A stretch of 64,000 bases of DNA from Diphasiastrum complanatum (Eukaryota; Streptophyta; Lycopodiopsida; Lycopodiales; Lycopodiaceae). This document shows positions 32,581 to 43,880 of the stretch, piece by piece. Made by a program: the position numbers and the translations under genes. Position 1 is the first letter of the stretch. Each line of letters opens with the position of its first letter. The notes beneath the pieces were generated by a model. It searched no databases. It had not been told where the DNA came from and worked only from the letters and a program-made list of their open reading frames with translations. The DNA is taken from assembly GCA_029204225.1 (NCBI GenBank), contig CM055095.1:44937446-45001445 (forward strand), read 5' to 3'.

Positions 32581-33470
32581 CTGCAAACGAAACAACCACA
32601 AAATTCAAGACTGCCAAATACTAGAATAACAGCAAGGGGCAGTCGAATCAAGTGGCAATGCAGCTACAGAAGCTTCCCAACCCATTCAAGAAGCGGATCA
32701 TGATGCCTTCATGACCAGCCATCAAGAAGCGTACAACGACAGTTCTTGGTTCCTGGATTCCGGTGCCACTCAGCATATGACCAGTCTCATTGGTTGTTTC
32801 AAGTCCTATACACCCTACAGTACCAACAAATATGTTCAGCACACAAGCTATTAAAGGTGAAGGTACTCTAAGATTGAGCTTTGCAAATGATCAATCTAAG
32901 CTACTTTCCAAAGTCCGATATGTACCCACTTATCTACGAATCTGCTCTCTGTAAGCAGAATTACAGATCTAGGACATAAAGTAGAATTTTAATGTGATCA
33001 GTGCAAAGTACTTGATAGGACAGACAAGATCCTAGCACTCGGAAAGAGCCATGGATATTTGTATAGATTAAGTCATTGCTTTTCAGCCTCTAGTCAGGCG
33101 CTCGATATTTCTATTCAAGCAAATGAAAGTTTACTTTGGCATTATAGACTTGGTCACTTGAATCATGCTGTTGTACAACAAATGTCTAGACATTCTATTG
33201 TTCTTGATGTAGACGATCCTCGTGATAAAGTCGAGTTACATGTCTGTCAAGATTGTCTAGTTGGTGAACAGACTAGGAAACCAATAAAATCAAGCCATCA
33301 ACATACTGCTAGAGGTTTGCTAGAGATTGTCCATTCAGACATTTGTGGCCCGATGAAAAATCCTTCGCTGAAGGATGCAAAGTATTTTATAACTTTTATT
33401 GATGAATTTTTCAGAAGGACTATGGTGTACTTTATCAAGAAGAAATGAAAAGCTTTCAATTGCTTCAGAA
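32560..33470 (+). pseudogene. copia-7 zinc knuckle, protease and pre-integrase domain
   Basis: CRYCKRNNHKIQDC (about 32576-32617) is a full CCHC knuckle. SSWFLDSGATQHMTS (about 32740-32785) keeps the protease Asp. The frame then has several stops, to NLLSVSRITDLGHKVEF. The frame 33059-33448 holds LLWHYRLGHLNHAVVQQM, CQDCLVGEQTRKP and VHSDICGPM (first integrase Asp). Confidence 0.82.
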
Positions 33471-34230
33471 TCTTCAAGGAGCATGCAAAAGAAGAGATTG
33501 GAAGGACGATCAAGGTCTTAAGGTCAAACAATGGTGGAGAATACATCTCTACTGAATTTATGGAGGATTGCTAGAGCCAAGGCATTGAGCAGCAATTCAT
33601 CACTCCTTACAGTCCTCATTCAAATGGCTTACCCGAGAGGAAGAACCGTACTCTGGTTGAATCAGCCAAGTGTATGCTAGCGCATGCATCGCTGCCCAAG
33701 AGCTTCTGGGCCGAAGTTGTCTCCACTGTAGCTTACGTCCAGAACAGATGTTCGACCAAGGCCCTCTCGGGCAAGGTACCCCATGAGGTGTGGAGCCTTC
33801 TGTGAAGAACCTAAGAGTGTTCGAATGCGTTGCCTATGCGCAGATCCTGAAAGACACGAGGAATAAATTCGACTTCCAAGGTCTCAAGACCATCCTGATT
33901 GGATATACTTTATCTAATAATACATACAAGCTGTATGATCTTGATACCCATCAAATCTTGTACAATCGAGATACAGTCTTTATCAAGGATCAGTTCGTCC
34001 ACATCAAAGACAAAGATATTGTTCTAGGAGAACCTTATCACCTGTCATTGACAAGACAATCAAAGCTTCGGGCTCAGGCGTGTCCGTTGTCGACCCACTA
34101 TTCGACAACAAATCAGACAAAGATGTTGCTGCTACCTAGCAACAAGTCCCAGGAGTGGTTCGTCAGTCGATTCCTCCTAGAAGATCAAGTCGAGTGCCCA
34201 TATAGCCCACAAGGTATACTCCTGAGTCTG
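33450..34230 (+). pseudogene. copia-7 integrase core, second catalytic Asp lost
   Basis: VLRSNNGGEYISTEFMED (about 33518-33570) has Asn where the family has the second catalytic Asp (RSDNGGEY). YSPHSNGLPERKNRTLVESA keeps the Glu. SFWAEVVSTVAYVQNRC and, from 33790, the C-terminal part NLRVFECVAYAQILKDTRNK follow. The integrase would be inactive even without the stops. Confidence 0.8.
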
Positions 34231-34238
34231 CATGTCTC

Positions 34239-35815
34239 TTGATACAAGAACTGACAACACTCGAAGAGGCACTCAGCCAACCAGACTCTGATCTCTGGAG
34301 AAAAGCTATGGACAAAGAGTATTCCTCTCTAATTAAGAACCAGACGTGGTTACTAGTTGAAGCTCCTGTTGGCTGCAATATCGTTGATTGCAAATGGATC
34401 TTCAAAATCAAGTTCAATGCCAATGGAGCAATTGATCGAAAGAAGGCAAGACTGGTAGCACAAGGATTCACTCAGATCCCCAACTTCGACTACAATGAGA
34501 GTTTCAGTGCAGTAGTCAAGCATTCGTCAATCCGAGCCCTCCTATCATATGTTGTCGCTGTCGACCTCAAAGTGCATCAACTTGATGTACAAACAGCTTA
34601 TCTGAATGGGATCCAGCCCAAAGGATACATTCTGAAAGGTATGAAGAATCATGTTTGTAAACTCCATAAGGCACTCTACAGCTTGAAACAGTTTGTCAGA
34701 GCTTGGTTTCAGAGGATCAACACATTCCTCATCGAACAAGATTTCCAACCAAGCACTGTTGATTGCAACATCTACTCCAAGTCGGTGTAGCAATCCTTCA
34801 TTATCATCACCTTATACGTGGATGATACGTTGGTTTTCAACAACAATACCAATTTGGTCAAGGATTCTAAACAGATGCTGTTTTTTTGAGTTCGACATAA
34901 CTAATCTGGGCGAAGCTCACTTTCTGTCTAGGTATACAAATCCACAGAGACAGAGCGAAATGATTGATCTATATTACTTAACAAAGGTATCTTCATAATG
35001 TTCTTGACAGATACAATCTAATGAATTGTAAATTAGCTCACTCACCGATGGATCCAGGCCTACGTTTGTCAAAGGACCAATGTCCCTAGACCAAGCAAGA
35101 AGAGGAGCAAATGAGAGAGTATCATTATCGATCGATACTTGGATCTCTCATGTATACAATGGTCTATACAAGACCTGACATTTATTTTGCAGTAAGCTCA
35201 CTCAGTCAATATATGGCTAATCCTGGCATTACCCATTGGAAGGGTCTCATAAGAGTCATGAGGTATATTCTAGCTACCATGGACCAATGCATCTGCTATG
35301 GAGATGTCAAAATGACAATCTTCATCAGCTCAGTGGATATTCTGATGCAAGCTGGGGAGGAGATGTAGACAATCGTAAGTCCACATCTGGATTTACATTC
35401 TTCTTCAACGGCGGTCCTATCTCATGAAACAATCGTAAGCAAACTTCTATCGCTCTTTCTTCTACAGAAGCATAATACATTGCTACTTCTCAATCTATTA
35501 AAGAAGCGTTTTGGTTGAGAAATTTACTGTCAGACATTAGTTTGAATCAGTATAGCCCTACAATTATATTATGTGATAATCAGAGTGCTATTGCCTTATC
35601 GACCAATCCTAGATTTCACTCTAGGAGTAAGCACATTGAAATTAAATATCACTACATCAGGGGCAAGGTTCTCAACAAGGAGGTAAGCTTAACATACTAC
35701 TGAATGCAGGACATGGTTGCAGATGTATTCACGAAGGCATTAAGTTTTAATGCACACAACAAGTTTTGTGCATTGCTTACTCTGAAGATCAAGGCATTCA
35801 CAGATCCAGATTAAG
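34239..35815 (+). pseudogene. copia-7 reverse transcriptase and RNase H
   Basis: LWRKAMDKEYSSLIKNQTW, CKWIFKIKFNANG and LHKALYSLKQFVRAW lie in one frame to 34790. After a TAG stop, ITLYVDDTLVF (about 34806-34840) keeps YVDD. RNase H pieces are SILGSLMYTMVYTRPDIYFA, GYSDASWGGDVDNRKSTSGF, SIALSSTEA, IILCDNQSAIALSTNPRFHS, KHIEIKYHYIRGKV and MVADVFTKALS. Active-site residues are mostly kept, but at least six stops or shifts interrupt the domain. Confidence 0.83.
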
Positions 35816-35826
35816 GGGGGGGGGGG

Positions 35827-36928
35827 TGTTGGATTTATCTCCTCTACTCTCCTAAATCCTATTTTAATCTGCCTCCATTCATGCTGCTTTATTTTACTTG
35901 TGTTGTCGCACAATCTGCATATTTACATGTAAAATAAGACAGGCGAATAAAATGTGACTGTCTGCATAAATACAAGTACAAACGAAAAAGGCGACATTGT
36001 CCTACAAATGCTAAAGGTGCCCTTATAGAAAAAGCGAAGGCACCTTGTAAATCAGTTTTTAAGGCATTTGTCAGTGTCGCATTTTTCACATTTTCACCAA
36101 CGTTAATTTCACCGAAGGCTGACGTCGTGGCCTTCTCACGCTCATCCCATGCAATTGTGCAATCAGATTTGACAACGACAGCAGCCACCCACGATCTCCC
36201 ACAGACAGCACATCCACTTTGTCTTTTCATCTGCACACTTGTGTGTGTATATATTGGATATCATCTGTGTATTCAGTGTGTGTGAAAAATATAGCATGTA
36301 TCAGAAGCTTATCAGAGATAGACAAAGTAGATGCTTTCGCACATCAATTCTTTCTTTCAGATGTATTGTCAGTAATAGGTTTATCACCTTTTACGGATTG
36401 TGTGATTAGCTTTGTGAAGCACGCGGTTTCGTCCGGTATTGTCTTGTGTTCACCTGCATTATTGACCTGTATATTTCGCTATACTTAATCTGATTACAAC
36501 TCTGTTGTTCTGTGTTCAGATTTGTGTCAATATTGCAATGCTTTTCTACATTCTGTCTAACTTTCTTATTGCTTAATTTGGTAGTCTACTCTTAGCAAAT
36601 TATTATTAGTCTAGCTATTCGCGACTAATATTGAGTCTTGCGTTTTGCGACTGATTATCAGTCTGGCTGTTCACGACAAATTATCTTTCTTGTTTTGATG
36701 CTTAATGTTTGGCTACGTAATCATATCAAACATGATTTCTATCACTCATGTTCTGTTCGAGTCTGATAGGCGTCGTCATGCTTAAGGAAAGAGTGAGATA
36801 GCTTATTTCGCTGCGCCCTAACACTTTCCATTCGAGTTTGTTTCTCTTTGAATTTCGAGTTCGTTTCTTTTCGTGTTCGTTTTTCCTTTCTAGCTATTTT
36901 TCGTTTCTCACACTCCTCTTTCCCAACA
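35827..36928 (+). repeat. copia-7 3' LTR (1102 bp)
   Basis: It follows the G12 purine tract. Starts TGTTGGATTT and ends TTTCCCAACA. It aligns with the 5' LTR end to end with many small differences. Confidence 0.92.
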
Positions 36929-36933
36929 GTGTG

Positions 36934-37616
36934 AAAGGGACTCCAATAATGAATTTGTGACCTCCAAAAAAAAAAGATTTGAATACAATTCAAAGTGCTA
37001 GTAAGATCTCCAAAGATCTAGATCACAAACATGGGAATCACACCACACCAAAATCTATTCAACTGTTAGGCCTTGCTTTGATCACCAAAATGAAAGCACA
37101 ACAAATCTGAATCAAATCACACAAAATTCAGATTCAATCACCCCTATTGGAATCTCCAAAGACCAATGACTCTATCTCTTTAGAGTTGGAATGGATTTGA
37201 AAAGATTTGATTACAAACAATGTCTAGATTTCCTTATCACTTGACTAGCTTTGAGAGAACTTCCAATTTTGGACATAACACTCAAGATCAAGAGCATTGA
37301 ACCATAAAGATCCAAAAATTGTCAAGTGGGCACACCTACATATTGGGGATGATGACAAACTAACACACACCAAGGGTGGTCTAATAGGCCGCAGCGGAAT
37401 ATAGGCCGTCACCCCCAATCAAAGAAAAACAATGATGAAATAGTTGAAAACTGATGAATAAGGATCTTGGATCACTTAGAGACTAAGAATTAGAGCAGTT
37501 CTGAATTGATTTAGATGTCAGAGTAGGTGTCGTAGACAACCATAGAGAATGCAAACGATTTAGATATCTGAGACAGCCGTGCTAAGCTGATCATTTGTGC
37601 TTCAAGTCCTACGGAA
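36934..37616. other. copia-6 leader remainder, then fucosyltransferase 3' flank
   Basis: The first part should be the leader of copia-6, displaced by copia-7. TGGTGATCAAAGC (minus, about 37084-37072) could be a damaged primer site. The rest is noncoding and includes the 3' untranslated region of the gene at 37617-39332. Confidence 0.4.
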
Positions 37617-39332
37617 TTAGTTTGAGTTTGAGGTCATAAGCTGTATGCCACTATTGATGTCTTTATAACCATCAATGGGCAGGCAACGTTGGATATAAGG
37701 AACCTCCGAGGAGATGCTTTTCCCATTTGTATCAGGATCGTGTGGGCAATTGTATACTTCTGGACCCATCTGGTAACAAACATCCACGGTCTGACCTCTC
37801 AAGCAATTTGGAGCTTTAGTCTTATTCTCAGAGTTAAAATTAATGAACCAAGGAATGAGAGCTCCGTAACCTTGAGCCACTCCTCCAAATGTAGATGTTG
37901 GGGTTACAATCAGATCATCCGCATAGCTAAGCAAAAGCATTTCCGCTAGAGCTTGTTTATCCTCCTCCAAGTTTATACTCTGGTACATGTTGAAGCTTAG
38001 CTGTATCACAGCAACATCCTCTCCCCCAACGGTGGGATAATGCAAATATGTCTCCTGTAAGCGATCATGCAAGCTGGGGAAAAGTGATGCAACAAATGCC
38101 TTGATGGTAAAAGCACGAGTATAAAGGGATGAAGAAGACAAACCCCCGCCCTGATAATCAGGAACAGGAAGAAGGCCGTTCTCTATAGTGCACTGCTGTA
38201 TCCGAGCCTCAATCTCATTGCCCATGGACACGTAGTGCTCATAACCTTCCCTGTAACGGACCTGGATTCCAACCGTGCGATCTGAATCTCGTAAATAGGC
38301 CTTCCTTGCCCTCAGCACTCTTGCCCATATAGGGTCTGCTGGAAGCATGACGGTTCGCAGCAAACGTGTTAAAGCCATGTGGTCAGGAAACAGTGCTTCC
38401 AACACTGGCCTGTACTGGGGAACACTGTACAGCCTCGGTAAAAAATACAAACACCCAGCCAGAAAAACCCACGGTATGTCCTCAGCTTGATTGAGTTCCG
38501 TGGAACAAAAAAATCGGCTGCTTGGAGCTTCATACGTTTCGCCAGACTTGACAGCGTACAAACCTGTGGAGTTGACGACTTTATCTTTAGGTGATCTTAC
38601 AGTGTGACTGAAAATTTTGTCCTCGGAGCTCCAAAGGTCGGGGCTTTGGTCGGGCATAGGGAACTCTTCAGGAAGCCTCCATGAGGATTGGTAAAAGGGC
38701 TCGCACATAATATCTGGAATGAAGGTCTGGCTTGGAATTAGCATCACTCTCTGTGTCATAATTGCATATAGAAACGTAGAGACAAAACTCAGGATTTTAT
38801 TTCCCAATCCTAAATTTGTATGTGCAATCACAAATTTGCAAGCTGAAGAATGATTTTTACTCAGGAAATAGCTTGTAACATTTCCAATTTTGTGGATGCA
38901 AGCGTGATGCAATTTTGTGTACTCTGATAAAACTGATTCCCATTCAACATTTCTTCCCAGATTCTGGGCATGTTTCCTTTCAGAGTAGAACCCAGCTAAC
39001 TCAGATCGACTTCGACATGGATTCTTTTCGCTCCACGCAGGATCTGCTTCTATTTGGGCGGAGTTTTCCGCTGCCCACGCAGTGCCATTCTGCAAGGCTT
39101 CAATCAGTGTTTGAACAAAAGCTGAAATGTTATGATGGACCACTATTTGGGATTCAGAAAGCCGAGAAAAATAGTCTCCACGAATGGGTGGGTATGAAGG
39201 GCCAATACAAAGGAAAGAAGACAGCAACATGATCACTAGCAGTCCTCCAGCAAGCACCAGCAAAGGGACTACCAAAAACCCAGAATTGACATGAGTGCCT
39301 CCGTTCTTTCTCTTGAATGTTCTCATTAGCAT
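37617..39332 (-). CDS. GT37 xyloglucan-type alpha-1,2-fucosyltransferase
   Basis: This intact, intronless 571-codon gene encodes a Golgi type II membrane enzyme that moves fucose from GDP-fucose to a cell-wall glycan; xyloglucan galactose is the classic acceptor of the family. A short basic tail (residues 1-17) precedes one membrane anchor (about 18-45). The GT37 motifs are HTNLGLGNKIL (171-181), VGIQVRYREGY (354-364), the donor-binding region, and LIVTPTSTFGGVAQGYG (474-490). NxS/T sites occur at about 68, 82, 151, 160, 254 and 503. Its length is close to Arabidopsis FUT1 (558). The start MLMRTFKRKN has a second Met two codons in; either may be used. Arabinogalactan or another acceptor is possible, since GT37 members differ in substrate. 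Retrotransposons flank it on both sides but do not touch the frame. Confidence 0.93.
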   Translation of the reverse strand: MLMRTFKRKNGGTHVNSGFLVVPLLVLAGGLLVIMLLSSFLCIGPSYPPIRGDYFSRLSESQIVVHHNISAFVQTLIEALQNGTAWAAENSAQIEADPAWSEKNPCRSRSELAGFYSERKHAQNLGRNVEWESVLSEYTKLHHACIHKIGNVTSYFLSKNHSSACKFVIAHTNLGLGNKILSFVSTFLYAIMTQRVMLIPSQTFIPDIMCEPFYQSSWRLPEEFPMPDQSPDLWSSEDKIFSHTVRSPKDKVVNSTGLYAVKSGETYEAPSSRFFCSTELNQAEDIPWVFLAGCLYFLPRLYSVPQYRPVLEALFPDHMALTRLLRTVMLPADPIWARVLRARKAYLRDSDRTVGIQVRYREGYEHYVSMGNEIEARIQQCTIENGLLPVPDYQGGGLSSSSLYTRAFTIKAFVASLFPSLHDRLQETYLHYPTVGGEDVAVIQLSFNMYQSINLEEDKQALAEMLLLSYADDLIVTPTSTFGGVAQGYGALIPWFINFNSENKTKAPNCLRGQTVDVCYQMGPEVYNCPHDPDTNGKSISSEVPYIQRCLPIDGYKDINSGIQLMTSNSN

Positions 39333-39587
39333 TCAGCTCTTGCCTCCTTCAATTTTGCTATTTTATGGGCTCATTTGCGTTATCTGGAATTGCAGTTAAA
39401 CTCTCGAGTCTTGATCTCAAAGTAAATAAAAGGAAGACCTCAAAGTTGAGGAAATTTCCAAAGAGAAATCAGCGATACGTGCACTTTCAATTGACCAGTA
39501 GCAAGTTTGATCGGCGAGGCTTTCTAGACTTTGAAAAAAGGTTCAAAATTAGACTGATTTGACTTTGTTAGACTTTGAAACGGAGGT

Positions 39588-40024
39588 TGGGAGACCTCTT
39601 TTGAGTTATCCTCAAAAAACTTACATTTTTTAAAACATTTGGATTTTTGAAGACTCTTACTCATGAGAGGGTTTATAAGCCTATATCAAAAAAACGTCAA
39701 ATCTTTTATGATACCAATTTCTAGGACATTATACCGGTTCCATTCCTATACGTTGATGATTTTCTCAAGCCTGGCTTTGAAATAAGGTTGCTTGCTTGTA
39801 GCAGGTGTCCTGTGGAAACAAAGGAAATGTAGTAGTACTCTTGGAAACCTTTTTTGGGTTATCCTCAAAAAACCTACATTCTTTGAAGCTTAAGGACCAA
39901 TACGCATAAAAGGCTTTATACGCCATGTACAAAACCATCAAAATTTTCACGATGTTGGTTTTTTTAAAAAGTTGCTTGTCGGTCTCATTCCTACACTTTG
40001 TCGGCTTTCCAAACACTGAAATGA
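39588..40024. repeat. Diverged tandem duplication upstream of the fucosyltransferase
   Basis: Two copies (about 39588-39787 and 39841-40024) share TATCCTCAAAAAAC(T/C)TACATT, GGxTTTATA, a CCATTCCTA/TCATTCCTA phrase and other blocks in the same order. They begin about 250 bp upstream of the gene start and may lie in its promoter region. Confidence 0.65.
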
Positions 40025-40448
40025 GTGGATGCTCATGCTTGGAAAGTTAAACTTAAATTACTAGTGAGATTTGACTAGGCCATGTCACACTAGTGTTCTA
40101 GAAAATCGAGGTGTTGATTTCATCTTTGGCATAGATAAGATATGTCTTTGCTACCCTCTAATTCGAGCAACTGTGAGATGCCATTAAAAGATGCTTGATG
40201 CCTACTTGAAGCTGGAAAAAAACACATGAAGAAGAATAAATATTTTTGGCCTTGCCTTACCTTACAAAGGAAATTCTATGTGTTCAAGTTATCCAATGAT
40301 GTTTATACAAAAGTAGACTTCAAAGGGGTCGTCCAAAACATGGGTTCAATGACTTTAAATGTTTTAAGTTTGGTGATTACAAACCAAAAAGCACAAATCA
40401 TAACTTTCTTTTAAAAGTTCTAATGTGGACTTCAAGAAGTTTTGAGAT

Positions 40449-40668
40449 GAATACAAATAGCCAAAATACTTTTCAAAGTTCTTATATTAGAAAAAAGTGG
40501 TACATCACAAATTTTCTAGGTGAATGCACAAGTCAAATACTTTTCAAAAAGTTCTTATATTGTTAGAAAAAGTCATTTCTCACTACTTTTCTAATTGAAT
40601 GCATAAGTTAAAATACTTTTCAAACAATTCTTATTTTAGTAAAGTGAAACTTCACAAATATTTTTTGG
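40449..40668. repeat. Diverged tandem repeat, about 75 bp, three copies
   Basis: Units start GAATACAAATAG (40449), GAATGCACAAGT (40522) and GAATGCATAAGT (40597). Each is followed by AAATACTTTTCAAA, TTCTTAT and a second half ending CACAAAT or similar. Confidence 0.75.
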
Positions 40669-40701
40669 GCAGTTTGTCATCACTCATTTTCCATATGTTT
40701 T

Positions 40702-41479
40702 TTATTGTGTTGTCGCTCTTGCAAAGGATCTTAGAGTTGATAGGTTGTCACAAAAGATGATTGGGCTCTCTGAAAAATCCAACAAGTAAAGATCCTTAAT
40801 CATCCTCTTGATCCATACCATCGTGCAATGTATAAGTGCTTTGTACTCAACCTCACTAGATGACAATGAGATAGTGGCTTGTTTCTTAGACATCCATGAC
40901 ATAGCTCCATCACCTATGAAATTACATCGAGCACTTATGGATTTCCTATCCATTTTACCTCCAGCAAAGTCCGAATCTAAAAATCCAAACAAGTTAGGCG
41001 ATGATCCCTCACACAATATGCCAAAATCTCGAGCTCCAATGATGTATCTCAAAACTCATTTCCCTAGCTTCCAATGCTCCTTCACTAGGATCTTGCATAA
41101 ATTGGCTCAATCTACCAACACAATAGCTTAGATCTGGTCTTGTGATGGTTAGATAGATAAGTGAACCAACCAGATTTCTATAGAGAGTAATGTCCTTGAA
41201 GGATTTTTCATTACCTCTTATAGTTAGCTTTACATTTGACTCCATAGGTGTATCACAAGACTTTGCATCTACCATATAAAATCTATCTAGAATAGAATTA
41301 GCATACTTCTCTTGACAAATGAAAGTAGATTGAGAAGATCTAAGCACTTCTATTCCTAAAATGTAATGCAAATGACCAAGATCATGCACCTCAAACTCCC
41401 TCTTGAGAGCCCTCTTGATATCTTCCACATCTTGGTTGTCTCCACAACTCAAGATGATATCATCCACATAGATTAGCAA
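40702..41479 (-). pseudogene. copia-8 reverse transcriptase end and truncated RNase H
   Basis: The frame from 41479 opens at LIYVDDIILSCGDNQDVEDI, with the catalytic YVDD, then VHDLGHLHYILGIEVLRSSQ and YRNLVGSLIYLTITRPDLSY. After a frameshift, RNase H (41052-40702) has FLDSDFAGGKMDRKSISARC, ISLSSSEVEYKALIHC and IIFCDNLST, then ends without its last motif. The first half of the reverse transcriptase is absent: a TA repeat lies directly upstream. Confidence 0.82.
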
Positions 41480-41505
41480 AATGGTAACATCATTTCCAAC
41501 AAACC

Positions 41506-41508
<3 letters not shown>

Positions 41509-41576
<68 letters not shown>
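41509..41576 (+). repeat. (TA)n microsatellite at a deletion joint in copia-8
   Basis: About 34 TA units lie between the end of the integrase frame (GIFVGYSEVRKAY) and the YVDD part of reverse transcriptase. The missing N-terminal RT would otherwise lie here. Confidence 0.95.
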
Positions 41577-41578
<2 letters not shown>

Positions 41579-42240
41579 CTTTTCTCACCTCACTATATCC
41601 AACAAATATACCTTTCCTTGAAGACGAATCCTCCTTTGTCCTATCATAAAGAGTTATTTTGACGTAGCAAGTACATCCAAAAGTTTTAGCAAAGTTGACA
41701 CTCGGCCTCCTCTTGAATAGCATCTCAAAAGGTGTTCTTCCATCCAATATAAGCACTCGGCCTCCTATTGCATAGAAAGTTAGCACACAACAAAGCTTGA
41801 TCCCAAAATGGCTTTGGAAGATTAGCACCTAATCTCATGGATTTGGCACTTGCACATAAAGTCCTATTCTTCCTCTCGACCACTCCATTTTGTTGTGGTG
41901 TCCTTGGAGTTGTGTACTCCCTCTTGATCCCATGCTCATCACAAAAAGCCTTGAACTTGGTAGATATGTACTCTCCACCACTGTCACTCCTCAAGCACTT
42001 GATCTTTGTGAAAAATTGGTTCTCCCTTGCATTATTGAACTTAACAAAAACATCATACACTTCATCTTTGCTCTTTAGTAGATAGATCCAACAAAATCTA
42101 CTAAAATCATCAATGAAAGTTACATACATCTTAGCTCCACTATTGCTAATCGTAGTAATCCCATGAATATCCGAATGTACAAGGCTAAAATCATGGTTTG
42201 GTGGTACAAAAAAAGAACCCATTTTTCATTGTACCTTTTG
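41577..42240 (-). pseudogene. copia-8 integrase
   Basis: The frame 42222-41725 reads LVHSDIHGITTISNSGAKMY (first Asp), KCLRSDSGGEYISTKF (second Asp) and YTTPRTPQQNGVVERKNRTL (Glu), so the DDE triad is intact. FWDQALLCANFLCNRRPS follows. A small duplication near 41740-41765 (the GGCCTCCT-to-ATATAAGCACTC area) breaks the frame before KTPFEMLFKRRPSVNFAKTF and GIFVGYSEV. Confidence 0.83.
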
Positions 42241-43325
42241 GTAGTACATTTCACTTTTTGGGGATTTTTTTACTCATAGTGGCTTGATGAGCGCTTTCCA
42301 ATGATATGTTACATGACATACTTCCAAGCTACGGTAGTGTTCTTGAAAGTCCATGTTGTACCACCAAACCATGCTTTTAGCCAAATATTGAAAAGGCTTT
42401 GTAGATCTAGATGTAGATCTATGTGACTTTGACAAAGCACAAGACTCACAAATATGATTGATGCTAGTTACGGATCTTGGAAGACCAATCACAACTTGCC
42501 TCTTACCCATTACCTCCAATGATTTCAAGTTGAGGTGTCCCATCCTTTTATGCCAAACCTCTGGAATAGGTATTTCCTCACTTGCCATACATCCACTTCG
42601 TTAACAATAACACAACCATCTAGTTTGAACAATTTCCCTTGCCTTTTACCTTTTGCAATCAAGACATCCTTCATTTTGATCATGCAAGCATCTCGATCAA
42701 ACTCAACTTTGAAACCTTTACTTAGCAATTGACTTACACTAAGTAAATTCTTGGTAATGGAAGGTATGAATAAAACATCCTTAAAATGAACATTCTTATT
42801 TGTAGAGAGAGAAATAGGAATTGTGCCGATCCCTTTGATTGCACACTCACCATCGTTGGGGCCGTGTAGATCACCTTCTTGTCATCTCCATATGCCAACA
42901 AAGAAGTAAAGTACTCTTTGTGAAAAGTCATGTGTGAGCTTGCACCACTATCAATCTACCATGGATCTAGATCTCCATCATTAACAAGCATACATGAAGA
43001 CATCACAAAAGCATCATCATTTGAATTTTGAACATCCAAACCATCTTCATCATGAGTAAGATTACCTTGCTTGTCTCCTTGGATCTCTCTTCTTCTTGTA
43101 GCACTCACTTGCAAAGTGTCTTTTGATGCCACAATAGAAGAATTTTAGCTTTGATTTCTTTTTGCCATTTGAAGAAGCCTCTCCTTGATTTTTTTCCTTT
43201 AGACCACTTACTTTTGGTTTTGCCCTTGAGTTTTCCCTTGACGAATATAGCCTCCTCTCCACCTTGAGATGTTGATGTAGATCCACCTCTTGATTGAAGC
43301 CTATATTCTTCATTGATCAAGATCT
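42241..43325 (-). pseudogene. copia-8 knuckle, protease and pre-integrase domain
   Basis: The knuckle (about 43150-43105) reads KFFYCGIKRHFASEC: the first zinc-binding Cys is Phe. The protease site is PW-stop-IDSGASSHMT (about 42965-42930), with a TAG where the family has Val, Cys or Tyr. Pre-integrase codons are VWHKRMGHLNLKSLEVMG and CESCALSKSHRSTSRS (42588-42400). Several frames are involved. Confidence 0.8.
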
Positions 43326-43880
43326 TGATGAGAATTGTGAGAAGAAAATTCACGAAACATTCACAACTCTCTTTCAAGATTCGGATGGAGTTCAGATGCG
43401 TTCGCTGGGCACTGCCAGCTGAAACACTCCTACAATCCTCCAGAGAGTAGTCAGTTACTAATGATCTACGTTCATAAAATTAATATAGCATTCGACTTCA
43501 TTTCAACCAAGGCGCAAAATTCAAAGGAAACAAGAAAAATCAGATATATGAAAAATAAACAGCATAAGCATTCAACATCCAAGATCAGACACAACTAGAA
43601 AATAATCTATATTGATTTTCTTTGATTTCTTCAGGGCATTGCATGCGAATCCACGCAGTGCGTTGGCATGGGAGAAGCACAGTTCTCTCACGAGTAGTAG
43701 TCTCGCTTCACTAGCGGACAATTGGATCTTCTGATCCTAGACAAAATTATTTTCTCGCACGCAGGCGGAGCTTCTGTCTGTGTTCGTCTTGATTGCTTAC
43801 TAGCATCAGACTTCTTCAGTGTCTCTTCTCTTAGTTACACTCTATGTATCATGTTCTGAAGTATAGCAAGTATATAAATA
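43326..43880 (-). repeat. copia-9 3' LTR, truncated
   Basis: It matches the 5' LTR from its TGATGAGAATTGTGAG end for about 540 bp and diverges near 43860. The remainder and the purine tract are missing. About 100 bp of unrelated GC-richer sequence (43890-43985) joins it to RNase H. Confidence 0.8.

Larger units (their letters stand above)
30515..36928 (+). mobile_element. copia-7: complete but decayed copia element (6414 bp)
   Basis: 5' LTR 30515-31694, primer site TGGTATCAAAT at 31695, gag, zinc knuckle, protease, integrase, reverse transcriptase and RNase H, then a purine tract ending in 12 G (35815-35826) and 3' LTR 35827-36928. Target duplication GTGTG is perfect (30510-30514, 36929-36933). 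Coding sequence has many stops, and the LTRs differ by scattered substitutions and indels. It is older than the TRIM but younger than copia-6, which it splits. Confidence 0.95.
40690..43325 (-). mobile_element. copia-8, 3' portion (rest at 48950-50600)
   Basis: Minus-strand RNase H, reverse transcriptase end, integrase, pre-integrase, protease and zinc knuckle. The element continues at 48950 beyond copia-9, as shown by the GATCT duplication. RNase H stops short at about 40702 and no 3' LTR follows, so the 3' end was lost. Confidence 0.85.

Noticed and set aside
41508-41600. Ile-Tyr repeat protein tail
   Set aside because: Translation of the TA microsatellite.
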